A stretch of DNA of 64,000 bases from Neorhizobium petrolearium (GTDB lineage: Bacteria > Pseudomonadota > Alphaproteobacteria > Rhizobiales > Rhizobiaceae): NCBI RefSeq assembly GCF_017873175.1, contig NZ_JAGGJW010000001.1, positions 62,001-126,000 on the forward strand. Direction: 5' to 3'. Both the position numbers and the translations under genes were made by a program. Positions 54,326 through 64,000 of the stretch are shown one piece after another; positions within the stretch are counted from its first letter, which is position 1, and the number at the start of each line of letters is the position of its first letter. The notes under the pieces were generated by a model. The model saw nothing but the letters and a program-made list of their open reading frames with translations. It made no database searches and was not told the origin of the DNA.

Positions 54326-55312
54326 ATGGATCAAATGGCAATTGCCGATCGGCGTTCTCTGCGCCGCAAGCTGAGCTTCTGGCGCATCGTTGCCCTGATC
54401 ATGCTGGTCGGTATCGGAGTTGCACTCTACCGGGTTGCGCTCGGCGATCGTGCCGGTGCGGCCGTACCGCACGTTGCGCGTGTCGAGATTTCCGGTTTGA
54501 TCACCGATAACAAGGAACTCCTGGAGCGGCTCGACCGGATTGCCGACAGCAATCAGGCTAAGGCGCTCATCGTCTCGATCTCCTCGCCGGGCGGAACGAC
54601 CTATGGGGGAGAACGCATCTTCAAGGCGATCCGCCACATTGCCGAAAAGAAGCCCGTCGTCTCCGACATCCGTACGCTCGCGGCGTCCGCCGGTTACATG
54701 ATCGCCACCGCGGGCGATCAGATCGTTGCGGGCGAGAGTTCGATCACGGGCTCGATCGGGGTGATCTTCCAGTATCCGCAGCTTGACGAGGTCATGAAGA
54801 AGGTTGGCGTCTCGCTGGAGGAGATCAAGTCGGCGCCGCTGAAGGCCGAGCCTTCACCCTTCCATCCGGCGAGCGAGGAAGCCAAGGCCATGATCCGCAG
54901 CATGGTGATGGACAGTTACGGCTGGTTTGTCGATCTCGTCGCCGACCGCCGCAAACTGCCGCGCGAGGACGTGCTGAAGCTCGCCGACGGCACGATCTTC
55001 ACCGGTCGCCAGGCGCTCAATGTCAAGCTGGTCGACAAGCTCGGCGGCGAGGACGATATCCGCGCCTATCTGGAAACGCGTGGCGTCGCGAAGGACCTGC
55101 CGGTCGTGGACTGGAAGGAGCGCAGCTCCGCCTCGTCCTTCTGGTTGGCGGGCGCGCTTGCGGAGTTTGTGAAGCAGACCGGCCTTGCCCAGGTCGTGAC
55201 GCCGGAGACGCTTCGCGCGCTCGGCGCCGACAAGTTGTTCCTTGACGGTCTGGTCTCGGTTTGGCAGGTTGGCACGGTTGAAAATCTAGCCTTTTCAAGG
55301 GGGCAACCGTGA
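54326..55312 (+). CDS. sppA: Signal peptide peptidase SppA (short form)
   Basis: This 328-residue membrane protease degrades cleaved signal peptides in the cytoplasmic membrane. One N-terminal helix is at about 19-37. The S49 catalytic Ser is S121 in [16 protein letters not shown] and the general-base Lys is K173 in [11 protein letters not shown], with [14 protein letters not shown] near 86-99 as the substrate groove. Length fits the single-domain Bacillus/36K type. Its stop overlaps the ihfB start by four bases. Confidence 0.95.
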   Translation: MDQMAIADRRSLRRKLSFWRIVALIMLVGIGVALYRVALGDRAGAAVPHVARVEISGLITDNKELLERLDRIADSNQAKALIVSISSPGGTTYGGERIFKAIRHIAEKKPVVSDIRTLAASAGYMIATAGDQIVAGESSITGSIGVIFQYPQLDEVMKKVGVSLEEIKSAPLKAEPSPFHPASEEAKAMIRSMVMDSYGWFVDLVADRRKLPREDVLKLADGTIFTGRQALNVKLVDKLGGEDDIRAYLETRGVAKDLPVVDWKERSSASSFWLAGALAEFVKQTGLAQVVTPETLRALGADKLFLDGLVSVWQVGTVENLAFSRGQP

Positions 55313-55608
55313 TCAAGTCTGAATTGGTTCAGATCGTCGCAGCGCGCAATCCGCATCTCTATCATCGCGACGTCGAGAACATCGTGAATGCCGTGCTCGA
55401 CGAGATCACAGATGCCCTTGCTGCGGGAAACCGCGTCGAACTGCGCGGTTTCGGCGCCTTTTCGGTCAAGAATCGTCCTTCTCGATCCGGTCGAAACCCG
55501 CGCACCGGCGAAAGCGTCTTTGTCGAGGAGAAGTGGGTTCCCTTCTTCAAGACCGGCAAGGAACTGCGCGAACGACTGAATCCGGGCCTTGCGGACGAAG
55601 ACGATTGA
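55309..55608 (+). CDS. ihfB: Integration host factor beta subunit
   Basis: This 99-residue protein pairs with IHF-alpha to bend DNA sharply at specific sites, assisting sigma-54 activation, replication and recombination. [70 protein letters not shown] holds the HU/IHF fold, with the intercalating Pro in the arm near residue 65 (RNPRTG). A GTG start at 55309 overlaps the sppA stop, implying co-translation. Confidence 0.96.
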   Translation: MIKSELVQIVAARNPHLYHRDVENIVNAVLDEITDALAAGNRVELRGFGAFSVKNRPSRSGRNPRTGESVFVEEKWVPFFKTGKELRERLNPGLADEDD

Positions 55609-55712
55609 CATCGCCGGCCGCGGCCTTCCGTCGCCTTTGAAAGCCCATAAACTGCGCCTATTCTGCAACAGCTGCCGATCAAACGGCAATCGTTGCTGCC
55701 GGGAGATGTCCG

Positions 55713-56048
55713 ATGGATAAGCTCAAAAAGATCATCAGCCTTCTGATCCTGGTGCCGCTCGGCATTGTGCTGATCGTTCTTGCGGTGGCGAACCGCCAGA
55801 TGGCCATCCTCGCGCTCAATCCCTTCCGGCCGGAGGACAGTGTCCTTTCGGTGAGCGCTCCTTTCTTCGTGTTCCTCTTTCTTGCCGTCCTCATCGGCAT
55901 GGTGATCGGTTCGGCTGCGACCTGGTGGAGCCAGGGCAAGTACCGCAAGCAGGCCCGCGCCGAGGCGCGCGAAGCCGTCAAATGGCAGAAGGAGCACCAG
56001 GCAGTGCTTGCAGGACGGCCTGGATCGCAGCAGCTTCCGGCAAAATAA
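55713..56048 (+). CDS. lapA: LapA-domain (lipopolysaccharide assembly protein A-like) membrane protein
   Basis: This 111-residue protein has two membrane helices (about 8-26 and 44-69) and a C-terminal basic cytoplasmic tail, the layout of LapA/DUF1049 proteins that take part in LPS assembly control together with LapB in enterics. VANRQMAILALNPF and IGSAATWWSQGKYRKQAR are typical. LapB is not encoded beside it. It follows ihfB by 104 bases and ends three bases before the convergent CoxG-like gene. The LapA name is by domain. Confidence 0.85.
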   Translation: MDKLKKIISLLILVPLGIVLIVLAVANRQMAILALNPFRPEDSVLSVSAPFFVFLFLAVLIGMVIGSAATWWSQGKYRKQARAEAREAVKWQKEHQAVLAGRPGSQQLPAK

Positions 56049-56051
56049 GGA

Positions 56052-56507
56052 TCAGGCCTGGCTGACCCTGGCGACGACGGCTTTGTTGAAATCCGCGAAG
56101 AACTGCGCTGCGAGCTTCTGCGAGGTCGAATCGATCAGGCGCGAGCCGAGCTGGGCGATCTTGCCGCCGACCTGCGCCTTGGTCGCATAGCGCAGCAACG
56201 TGTCGGCACCGTCTTCCAGCAGGGTCACGGTTGCTGAACCCTTGGCGAAGCCGGCAATGCCGCCCTTGCCTTCGCCGGAGATCATGTAGCTCTCCGGCGG
56301 GTTGATGTCGGAAAGGGTCACTTCGCCGGAGAAGGTTGCCGAAACCGGGCCGACCTTCAGTTTCACGGTGGCGGCGAGTTCCGTTGGCGACTTCTGTTCC
56401 AGGCTTTGACAGCCGGGAATGCACTGGCGGAGGATATCCGGGTCGTTCAGTGCCTCCCAGACCACTTCGCGGGGTGCCGCAATCCGTTCTTCGCCGCCCA
56501 TATCCAT
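56052..56507 (-). CDS. SRPBCC family CoxG-like protein
   Basis: This 151-residue protein has the helix-grip SRPBCC fold: GEERIAAPREVVWEALNDPDILRQCIPGCQSLE at 5-37, VGPVSATFSGEVTLSDINPPESYMISGEGKGGIAGFAKGSATVTL near 52-96, and the C-terminal helix SRLIDSTSQKLAAQFFADFNKAV. CoxG recruits CO dehydrogenase to the membrane in carboxydotrophs, but no cox genes lie here, so its partner is unknown. Single gene, convergent with lapA. The ATG at 56507 has a GGAGGAGCATC site. Confidence 0.86.
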   Translation of the reverse strand: MDMGGEERIAAPREVVWEALNDPDILRQCIPGCQSLEQKSPTELAATVKLKVGPVSATFSGEVTLSDINPPESYMISGEGKGGIAGFAKGSATVTLLEDGADTLLRYATKAQVGGKIAQLGSRLIDSTSQKLAAQFFADFNKAVVARVSQA

Positions 56508-56683
56508 GTGATGCTCCTCCTTGGATTTTGCTGATTGTCATATTGCAAGCGCCGATACCTTTGCCAAGGGGGACATTGGGCGGACAGGTCGGTCGTGAAG
56601 AAAACCTGGCCTCTGCCGGCGCACGGCTTTGAAGAATGCGCGGCGGATGTTATCTGCTGCCTTGCGAAGAATAACCCAGGCGG

Positions 56684-57778
56684 ATGAACGCATTGAAGAA
56701 CAAGGAAAGGCGGCCGGAACGAAAGGCCCGGCCAGAGACAGGCCACCGGCCTGCGCGCGGGAATGCTGCCCCGGCCAGGCCGGTGCCACGGTCGCAGGAG
56801 AAATCCGCAGGACCCGCAACGTCTGCGCCGGCAGAAAGTCGGCCGCTGAACGTGCGCGCGGGCGAGCCGCCTGCCGAACGCATTCCGGTGATCCTGGAAT
56901 CGTCGGGTGCCGGAGATTTCCACCTGATCGACAGCGGCAAGGGCCTCAAGCTCGAGCAATACGGCCCCTATCGCATCGTTCGCCCGGAAGCGCAGGCGCT
57001 CTGGCAGCCGTCGCTTGCCGCCCATGTATGGGAGAGGGCGGATGCGGTTTTCACCGGTGACACGGATGAGGACGGCATGGGCCGTTGGCGTTTTCCCAAG
57101 GAGGCGCTCGGCGAGACCTGGCCGCTTTCCCTTCTCGGCATTGACTTCCTCGGCCGCTTCACCGCCTTCCGCCATGTCGGGGTCTTCCCCGAACAGATCG
57201 CCCACTGGAGCTGGATGAAAACCCGCATCGAAGAGGCAAAACGGCCCGTCAAGGTGCTGAACCTTTTCGGCTATACGGGCGTCGCTTCGCTGGTGGCGGC
57301 CGCCGCTGGCGCGGAGGTCACTCATGTGGACGCCTCGAAGAAGGCGATCGGCTGGGCGCGCGAGAACCAGGCGCTTGCGCGACTCGAAAGGGCGCCGATC
57401 CGCTGGATTTGCGAGGATGCCATGAAGTTCATCCTGCGCGAGGAACGCCGCGGCAACCGTTACGACATCATCCTCACCGACCCGCCCAAGTTCGGCCGCG
57501 GGCCTAACGGCGAGGTCTGGCAGCTCTTCGATCATCTGCCGCTGATGCTCGATATCTGCCGCGAACTGCTGTCACCAAAGGCGATCGGCCTTGTGCTGAC
57601 CGCCTATTCCATCCGGGCAAGCTTCTATTCCATCCACGAACTGATGCGCGAGACGATGCGCGGAGCGGGCGGCATAGTGGAATCGGGCGAACTCGTCATC
57701 CGCGAGGCCGGGCTCGACGGCAAAGGCCACGGCCGCGCGCTTTCCACTTCGCTTTTCAGCCGCTGGGTGCCGGCATGA
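56684..57778 (+). CDS. Class I SAM-dependent rRNA methyltransferase (RlmI/RlmK-like)
   Basis: This 364-residue protein resembles the 23S rRNA m5C methyltransferase RlmI/YccW group. A disordered basic Pro/Ala-rich tail (1-60) precedes a SAM domain with VLNLFGYTGVASLVAAAAGAEVTHVDASKKAIGWARENQ near 193-231, and ILTDPPKFGRGPNGEVW near 264, the catalytic DPPxF. The PUA domain of RlmI is not evident and a rather different N-terminal beta region takes its place. Its stop overlaps the trmH start by four bases. Confidence 0.88.
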   Translation: MNALKNKERRPERKARPETGHRPARGNAAPARPVPRSQEKSAGPATSAPAESRPLNVRAGEPPAERIPVILESSGAGDFHLIDSGKGLKLEQYGPYRIVRPEAQALWQPSLAAHVWERADAVFTGDTDEDGMGRWRFPKEALGETWPLSLLGIDFLGRFTAFRHVGVFPEQIAHWSWMKTRIEEAKRPVKVLNLFGYTGVASLVAAAAGAEVTHVDASKKAIGWARENQALARLERAPIRWICEDAMKFILREERRGNRYDIILTDPPKFGRGPNGEVWQLFDHLPLMLDICRELLSPKAIGLVLTAYSIRASFYSIHELMRETMRGAGGIVESGELVIREAGLDGKGHGRALSTSLFSRWVPA

Positions 57779-58635
57779 CAGATGAATTTCAGAGATCAGG
57801 ACCAATACGGGTAGGACAGGTGAAGGAAGTCACCTCGCTTGCCAACCCGATCATCAAGGATATCAAGGCGCTCAGCAACAAGAGGGATCGCGAGGAAAGC
57901 GGGACCTTCATGGCCGAGGGCTTGAAGCTCGTCATCGACGCGCTGGAACTCGGCTGGTCCATCCGCACTCTCGTCTACGCCAAGGCGGCGAAGGGCAAGC
58001 CGTTGGTGGAACAGGTGGCGGCGAAGACCGTCGCCCGGGGTGGATTGGTGCTGGAAGTCAGCGAAAAGGTGCTTTCGTCGATCACCCGGCGCGACAATCC
58101 GCAGATGGTGGTCGGCATTTTCGAACAGCGCTGGAAGCGGCTGGACGATCTGAGGCCTGCCAGGGAGGAGACTTTCGTGGCGCTCGACCGGGTGCGCGAC
58201 CCGGGCAATCTCGGTACGATCATCCGGACGGCCGATGCGGCCGGGGCCTCCGCCGTGTTCCTGGTCGGCGAATGCACTGATCCCTTTTCGCTGGAAACCG
58301 TACGGGCCACCATGGGCTCGGTCTTCGCGATGCCGGTCGTCAAATGTTCGGCGGAGGAGTTTCTCGCCTGGCAGAAGCGCTCCGGCACCCAGGTCGTCGC
58401 GACCCATCTGGCTGGTGCGGTCGACTACCGAACGGTCGACTATGAGAAGAAGCCGGTCGTTCTGTTGATGGGCAACGAACAGTCCGGCCTGCCAGACAAT
58501 CTTGCCAGGGCCGCGGACCGCACGGTTCGTATCCCGCAGCAGGGAAGGGCCGATTCCCTCAATCTTGCCGTCGCCACTGCCGTGATGCTTTTCGAGGCGC
58601 GCCGTCATCTGCTGACCCTGGACGAGAAAAAATGA
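57775..58635 (+). CDS. SpoU/TrmH-family RNA 2'-O-methyltransferase
   Basis: This 286-residue protein has the SPOUT fold with a trefoil knot: an N-terminal RNA-binding part ([39 protein letters not shown], near 20-60), motif 1 [29 protein letters not shown] near 140-168, motif 2 [48 protein letters not shown] near 237-284. The target RNA position is unknown. Overlaps its upstream neighbour and lspA by four bases each, so the three are co-translated. Confidence 0.93.
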   Translation: MTDEFQRSGPIRVGQVKEVTSLANPIIKDIKALSNKRDREESGTFMAEGLKLVIDALELGWSIRTLVYAKAAKGKPLVEQVAAKTVARGGLVLEVSEKVLSSITRRDNPQMVVGIFEQRWKRLDDLRPAREETFVALDRVRDPGNLGTIIRTADAAGASAVFLVGECTDPFSLETVRATMGSVFAMPVVKCSAEEFLAWQKRSGTQVVATHLAGAVDYRTVDYEKKPVVLLMGNEQSGLPDNLARAADRTVRIPQQGRADSLNLAVATAVMLFEARRHLLTLDEKK

Positions 58636-59123
58636 ACGGACGCGTTGCCTTCCTCTCAAGACCGCTAACGGCCCTGATTGTCATCATCATCGCGGTCATC
58701 CTCGACCAGGCGGTGAAGATCGCGGTGGAAAACTATCTTCCCATGCAGGAGGCGGTGCCTTTGCTGCCGGTCCTGGCGCTCTATCGGACTTACAATCTCG
58801 GCGTCGCCTTCTCGCTTCTGTCCGGTATGGAGCGCGAATTCATCATCGGCATGCGGGTTGTCATCGTTGCCTTCGTGCTCTGGCTCTGGCGGCGCACGCC
58901 GAAGGATCGGCCGTTTGCCCATGCGGGCTTTTCGCTGATCATCGCCGGCGCGACCGGCAACCTGATCGACGGCTTCGTGTATGGGCATGTGATCGACTAC
59001 ATCCTGTTCCACACGGCGAGCTGGTCGTTCGCGGTCTTCAATCTGGCGGACAGTTTCATCACCATCGGCGCCGGATTTGTGATCCTTGATGAGCTTTTAG
59101 GGCCGAAAAAAAGCGATCAATAA
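58632..59123 (+). CDS. lspA: Lipoprotein signal peptidase (prolipoprotein peptidase II)
   Basis: This 163-residue inner-membrane aspartic protease cleaves the signal peptides of diacylated prolipoproteins. Four membrane helices are apparent (about 12-31, 42-60 partly, 70-87, 132-152). The catalytic aspartates are D122 in HVIDYI and D140 in FNLADSFI, with the conserved NLGVAFSLL and GNLIDGF motifs. Its ATG overlaps the trmH-like gene. The order rRNA methyltransferase-trmH-lspA is an overlapping operon. Confidence 0.96.
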   Translation: MNGRVAFLSRPLTALIVIIIAVILDQAVKIAVENYLPMQEAVPLLPVLALYRTYNLGVAFSLLSGMEREFIIGMRVVIVAFVLWLWRRTPKDRPFAHAGFSLIIAGATGNLIDGFVYGHVIDYILFHTASWSFAVFNLADSFITIGAGFVILDELLGPKKSDQ

Positions 59124-59179
59124 AATTTTACCCAATTGCTCTAGGGATTGGGAAAGGAAACGTCGGTAATCTTTCCCTC

Positions 59180-60970
59180 ATGCGCGATATTGCAGAAATA
59201 CATGAACGTATTGCCAAAGCGTTCGCGTCCCCTGCATCCGCCGATTCGCCCGAATCGGCGGGCGAACGGATCGTCCCTGCGTTAGGGCTGCGCGCTTCGG
59301 AAGAAACGCGTCTGCCGTCCAGCCCCTTCGCCGCTGCCTTTTCCTGGGTTTCCGCATGGTTCCGCCAGCGCACCGTCACCCGACTCCATCACGCCTGGGT
59401 GGAGGCGGAGGCGGCAAGCGCTGCAAAATCCCGGCAGATCGCCACCGTGGTCCACGAAATCCGCACGCCGCTCAATGGCATCCTGGGCATGACCCATCTG
59501 CTCGGTCAGACGAAACTGACGGCTGAACAGCAGAATTATCTGAGCGGCATCCGCCAGTCGGGTTACGCGCTGGCGCAGCTTGTCGAGGATCTCCTGGACT
59601 ATTCGACGCTGGAAGCCGGCCGCTTCCGGCTGAACAACAGGGCGGAGAACCTGCGTCATCTGATCGAGAGCGTCGTCGAGATGCTGGCCCCCCGTGCGCA
59701 CGAAAAGCGCATAGAGATTGCCGCGACCGTCGCGGCCGATCTTCCCGATCTTCTCGATTTCGACCCTGCCCGCATCCGTCAGGTGCTCTTTAACGTCGTC
59801 GGCAATGCGGTGAAATTTACGACTGAAGGCGGTGTGCTGGTGCGGGCGTCCGTCGGGAGTGGCCCCGAGAACAACAATGTGACGATCGCGGTCACAGACA
59901 GCGGCCCCGGCATGACTGAGGAGGAACAGGCGCGGATTTTCGGGGAATTCGAACAGGTCGGCACCGCCGAGGCGCGCAGCGGCGGCACCGGTCTCGGACT
60001 TGCCATCGCCTCCCGCATCCTGACCGAATTCGGTGGTTCGCTTTCGGTCGCCAGCCGGAAGGGAACCGGCACGACGTTTACGATCCGCTTTCCTCTGCAT
60101 CTTGCGGAAGCGGTTCTGTCCGGACCCATCGAGAGAAGCCAGTTGCTCGCCCGTTCGCGCGTCCTGCTTCTGGCGCCCGATGGTCCGGCTGCCACGGCGA
60201 CCGTATCGACCATCCAGACGCTTGGCGGCCGCTGCCGGCATGTGTCCAGCACCGCTGATGTGCCGATGCTGATCGACCGCGAGGCCGCCGGCTCAATGCC
60301 TTATACGGACCTGATCGTCGATCACCGGCTCGCATCGGATTACGCCAATGAGAAGGCGCATGCGGCTCTTCATCGCATCCTGCTCGTCAATCCCGAAGAA
60401 CGGGCGTCCCAGCCGCAGGACTTCTTCGATGCCTGGCTTATCCGGCCGCTGCGGGAAAAATCGTTGATCGACGTGCTGAGCGGCCGCTTGAGAGGTTTCC
60501 GCACACGCGATGTCCTCAGCGACAGCCAGCCGACGCCTGCTCCGGTTGTCGAGATGCACGCGGCCGGGCTCGATGTGCTGCTCGGCGAAGACGATCCTGT
60601 CAGTGCGCTGCTTATCCGCGCGATTCTGGGAAAAGCGGGACATCGCGTCCGCCTCGCGGAGGATTTTCCGTCGCTGGTAAAGGCCGCACTGAAGAAAGAC
60701 GCTCGGCCGGACCTCGTCATTTCCGACATGCATATGCCGGGCGGCAGTGTCTTCGATCTCCTGTCGGCCCTGCGCGCCGACGATCGCCCGGAAGCAGGTC
60801 CTTCCGTTCCGGTGATCGTGCTGACCGGCGAGAGCCGCGAGACCGCCCATCGGGAGGTGCTTCTCAGTGGCGCGAGCCGCGTGCTCGGCAAGCCGATCGA
60901 CCCCGTGAAGCTTGTGGAGGAAATCGGGGCTCTGGGCATTCTTGGCTCCGAACGTCAACAGGTCCGTTGA
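59180..60970 (+). CDS. Soluble hybrid histidine kinase with pseudo-receiver and receiver domains
   Basis: This 596-residue protein has no clear membrane helix or known sensor domain in its first 80 residues. The H-box VVHEIRTPLNGILGMTHLL has H92, followed by the dimerisation helices and an HATPase_c domain with N-box (FNVVGNAVKF near 213), DSGPGM and GGTGLGLAIASRI near 270. Residues about 325-435 look like a degenerate receiver (DLIVDHRLA ... RILLVNPEE ... IRPL, acid pair lost). A normal C-terminal receiver carries D516 in VISDMHMPGG and a Lys in LGKPIDP. Output partner unknown. Lies 56 bases after lspA and before olsB. Confidence 0.9.
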   Translation: MRDIAEIHERIAKAFASPASADSPESAGERIVPALGLRASEETRLPSSPFAAAFSWVSAWFRQRTVTRLHHAWVEAEAASAAKSRQIATVVHEIRTPLNGILGMTHLLGQTKLTAEQQNYLSGIRQSGYALAQLVEDLLDYSTLEAGRFRLNNRAENLRHLIESVVEMLAPRAHEKRIEIAATVAADLPDLLDFDPARIRQVLFNVVGNAVKFTTEGGVLVRASVGSGPENNNVTIAVTDSGPGMTEEEQARIFGEFEQVGTAEARSGGTGLGLAIASRILTEFGGSLSVASRKGTGTTFTIRFPLHLAEAVLSGPIERSQLLARSRVLLLAPDGPAATATVSTIQTLGGRCRHVSSTADVPMLIDREAAGSMPYTDLIVDHRLASDYANEKAHAALHRILLVNPEERASQPQDFFDAWLIRPLREKSLIDVLSGRLRGFRTRDVLSDSQPTPAPVVEMHAAGLDVLLGEDDPVSALLIRAILGKAGHRVRLAEDFPSLVKAALKKDARPDLVISDMHMPGGSVFDLLSALRADDRPEAGPSVPVIVLTGESRETAHREVLLSGASRVLGKPIDPVKLVEEIGALGILGSERQQVR

Positions 60971-61003
60971 CGCGATCATCGGCGGACCATATTGTGACAG
61001 AAG

Positions 61004-61021
61004 TTGTCACGTGCCTGTCGT
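61004..61021 (+). promoter_or_regulatory. Candidate PHO-like box before olsB
   Basis: TTGTCA at 61004 and CTGTCG at 61015 are 11 bases apart, the spacing of a PHO box; the 18-base window matches about 12 of 18 positions of CTGTCATAWAWCTGTCAY by hand count. It lies 49 bases before the olsB ATG. It overlaps an imperfect GTGACA/TGTCAC inverted repeat (60994-61010). Confidence 0.4.
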
Positions 61022-61069
61022 GGAGACGTGATTTATGGTGGTGATCCAACCGGTACGGGACGAATCACC

Positions 61070-61942
61070 ATGGCAATTGAACTCCTGAACCGTGAAGTGA
61101 CCCCTGAAACAAACCAGGCACCGGCCCCTACTCCGGATAACGGCGATGTGTTCGGCCGAATAGGCACGCTCGAAACTCGGCTCGCCCGTAGCGAGCGCGA
61201 GATCGACGCCGCCCAGGCCGTCCGCTATCGCGTCTTTGTCGAAGAGATGAACGCGACGCTCAATCCGGATGCCATGCGCCTCCACCGCGATGTCGATGCC
61301 TATGACGCGATCTGTGATCATCTTCTGGTCATCGACAATGCGATCGAGGGCGATATCGAAGATCAGATCGTCGGCACCTACCGCCTGCTCAGGCAGGAAG
61401 TGGCGCTCGCCAATGGTGGTTTCTATTCAGCCTCCGAGTTCGATATCGAACCGCTGCTTGCCCGTCACCCGGACAAGCAGTTCATGGAACTCGGCCGCTC
61501 CTGCGTGCTGCCGGACTACCGTACCAAGCGAACGGTGGAATTGCTCTGGCAGGGCAACTGGGCCTATTCGCTGAAGCACGGCATGAACGCCATGTTCGGC
61601 TGCGCCTCCTTCCCGGGCGTGGTGCCGGAAGAACATGCGCTGGCTCTTTCCTTCCTGTATCATACGGTCTTGGCCAAGGGCGAATGGGCTGTTTCCGCTC
61701 GGCCGGAACTCCATCAAGAGATGAATCTGATGCCGCTGGAAGGGATCAACACCCGCAAGGCGCTATCGGCACTGCCGCCGCTGATCAAGGGTTATCTGCG
61801 CCTCGGCGCGATGATCGGCGACGGTGCGGTCGTCGACCGGGCCTTTAACACGACCGATGTGCTGGTCGTGCTGCCGATCGCCGCGATCTCGGACCGCTAC
61901 ATCAATTACTATGGCGCCGACGCCGGCCGCTTCGCGAGCTGA
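61070..61942 (+). CDS. olsB: L-ornithine N-alpha-acyltransferase (ornithine lipid synthesis, OlsB)
   Basis: This 290-residue GNAT-type enzyme transfers a 3-hydroxyacyl group from acyl carrier protein to ornithine, the first step in ornithine lipids. GTLETRLARSEREIDAAQAVRYRVFVEEMNA, LHRDVDAYDAICDHLLVID, VGTYRLLRQEVALANGGFYSASEFDI, FMELGRSCVLPDYRTKRTVELLWQGNWAYS and FGCASFPGV form the family signature. The ATG at 61070 (MAIELLNREVTP) fits rhizobial OlsB. Its partner olsA is not in the window. A weak PHO-like box and a phosphate-limitation role known from Sinorhizobium suggest phosphate control. Confidence 0.92.
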   Translation: MAIELLNREVTPETNQAPAPTPDNGDVFGRIGTLETRLARSEREIDAAQAVRYRVFVEEMNATLNPDAMRLHRDVDAYDAICDHLLVIDNAIEGDIEDQIVGTYRLLRQEVALANGGFYSASEFDIEPLLARHPDKQFMELGRSCVLPDYRTKRTVELLWQGNWAYSLKHGMNAMFGCASFPGVVPEEHALALSFLYHTVLAKGEWAVSARPELHQEMNLMPLEGINTRKALSALPPLIKGYLRLGAMIGDGAVVDRAFNTTDVLVVLPIAAISDRYINYYGADAGRFAS

Positions 61943-61996
61943 CGGATCCAATCGTTTCCGCCAACAGTGCAGCTTATAAATTCGTATTCGATGTTC

Positions 61997-62032
61997 AAAA
62001 AGGCCGGGGCGGTATAACCGCCCCGGCCTTTT
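61997..62032. terminator. Bidirectional terminator between olsB and the malic enzyme gene
   Basis: GGCCGGGGCGGT (62002-62013) pairs perfectly with ACCGCCCCGGCC (62017-62028) over a three-base loop, flanked by AAAAA on the left and TTTT on the right, so it works on both strands and ends both convergent genes. Confidence 0.9.
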
Positions 62033-62047
62033 GCTGGATACCGCCTC

Positions 62048-64000
<1,953 letters not shown>

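Overview
The window is a dense, GC-rich stretch of core chromosome from an alphaproteobacterium, almost certainly Rhizobiales and most likely Rhizobiaceae (Agrobacterium/Rhizobium/Sinorhizobium relatives). The evidence is the Sinorhizobium-type phospholipid N-methyltransferase PmtA, the ornithine-lipid acyltransferase OlsB, rpsT next to dnaA with dnaN about 35 kb away, the hemW-rdgB-rph // hrcA-grpE block, and the lptC-lptA-lptB-rpoN-hpf-ptsN block. I see no rRNA, tRNA, CRISPR array, transposase, integrase or prophage gene. About 69 protein genes are supported; the first and last run off the window edges.

Layout. 1-5.9 kb: an NDUFA9-like SDR, a DUF1330 protein, a secreted beta-helix protein, the overlapping operon pmtA / divergent histidine phosphatase / pyrF, and dnaN with a clear terminator. 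6-13.5 kb: rsmI-yraN, the phosphate-type glycerol-3-phosphate uptake operon ugpBAEC behind a tandem PHO-box array, a cupin gene, and gshB. 13.7-19.3 kb: a ComM-type AAA ATPase, cysK, dps, dut and prfC. 19.3-30.9 kb: accessory metabolic and regulatory genes (threonine dehydratase with a divergent ArsR, LysR with a divergent GST, trmO, otsB-otsA, an orphan class II amidotransferase, coaBC with a YjbR protein, a glyoxalase-like protein, LysR with a divergent MFS exporter). 30.9-37.1 kb, minus strand: ubiE-ubiB, an aromatic ammonia-lyase homologue without the MIO triad, a coiled-coil membrane protein and an overlapping periplasmic ClpP-like protein. 37.3-41.8 kb: mutM, an enoyl-CoA hydratase, rpsT, an 854-bp intergenic region rich in GANTC sites, and dnaA. 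41.9-48.9 kb: a methyltransferase, hemW-rdgB with two small-enzyme genes and rph, hrcA-grpE, and an ArsR/VOC pair. 49-54.1 kb: ptsN, hpf, rpoN, lptB, lptA, lptC. 54.3-64 kb: sppA-ihfB-lapA, a CoxG-like gene, an rRNA methyltransferase-trmH-lspA overlapping operon, a soluble hybrid histidine kinase, olsB, and the C-terminal part of an NADP malic enzyme.

How the genes fit together. Membrane-lipid and phosphate economy recurs: PmtA makes phosphatidylcholine, UgpBAEC scavenges glycerol-3-phosphate behind a PHO-box array, and OlsB makes phosphorus-free ornithine lipids behind a weaker PHO-like site. Envelope biogenesis (LptABC, LspA, SppA), replication and its control (DnaA, DnaN, Dut), stress response (HrcA, GrpE, Dps, trehalose synthesis, glutathione synthesis) and nitrogen control (RpoN, PtsN) make up the rest.

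Most unusual items: (1) the HAL/PAL-family protein at 33091-34683, whose Ala-Ser-Gly triad reads Cys-Ala-Asp and whose catalytic Tyr of the QDxYSxR motif reads Leu; (2) the co-translated membrane coiled-coil and ClpP-like pair at 30890-32969; (3) the GANTC cluster before dnaA; (4) the four-half-site PHO array and the 32-bp perfect palindrome in the ugp operon. Product calls rest on motif recognition by eye, with no database search.
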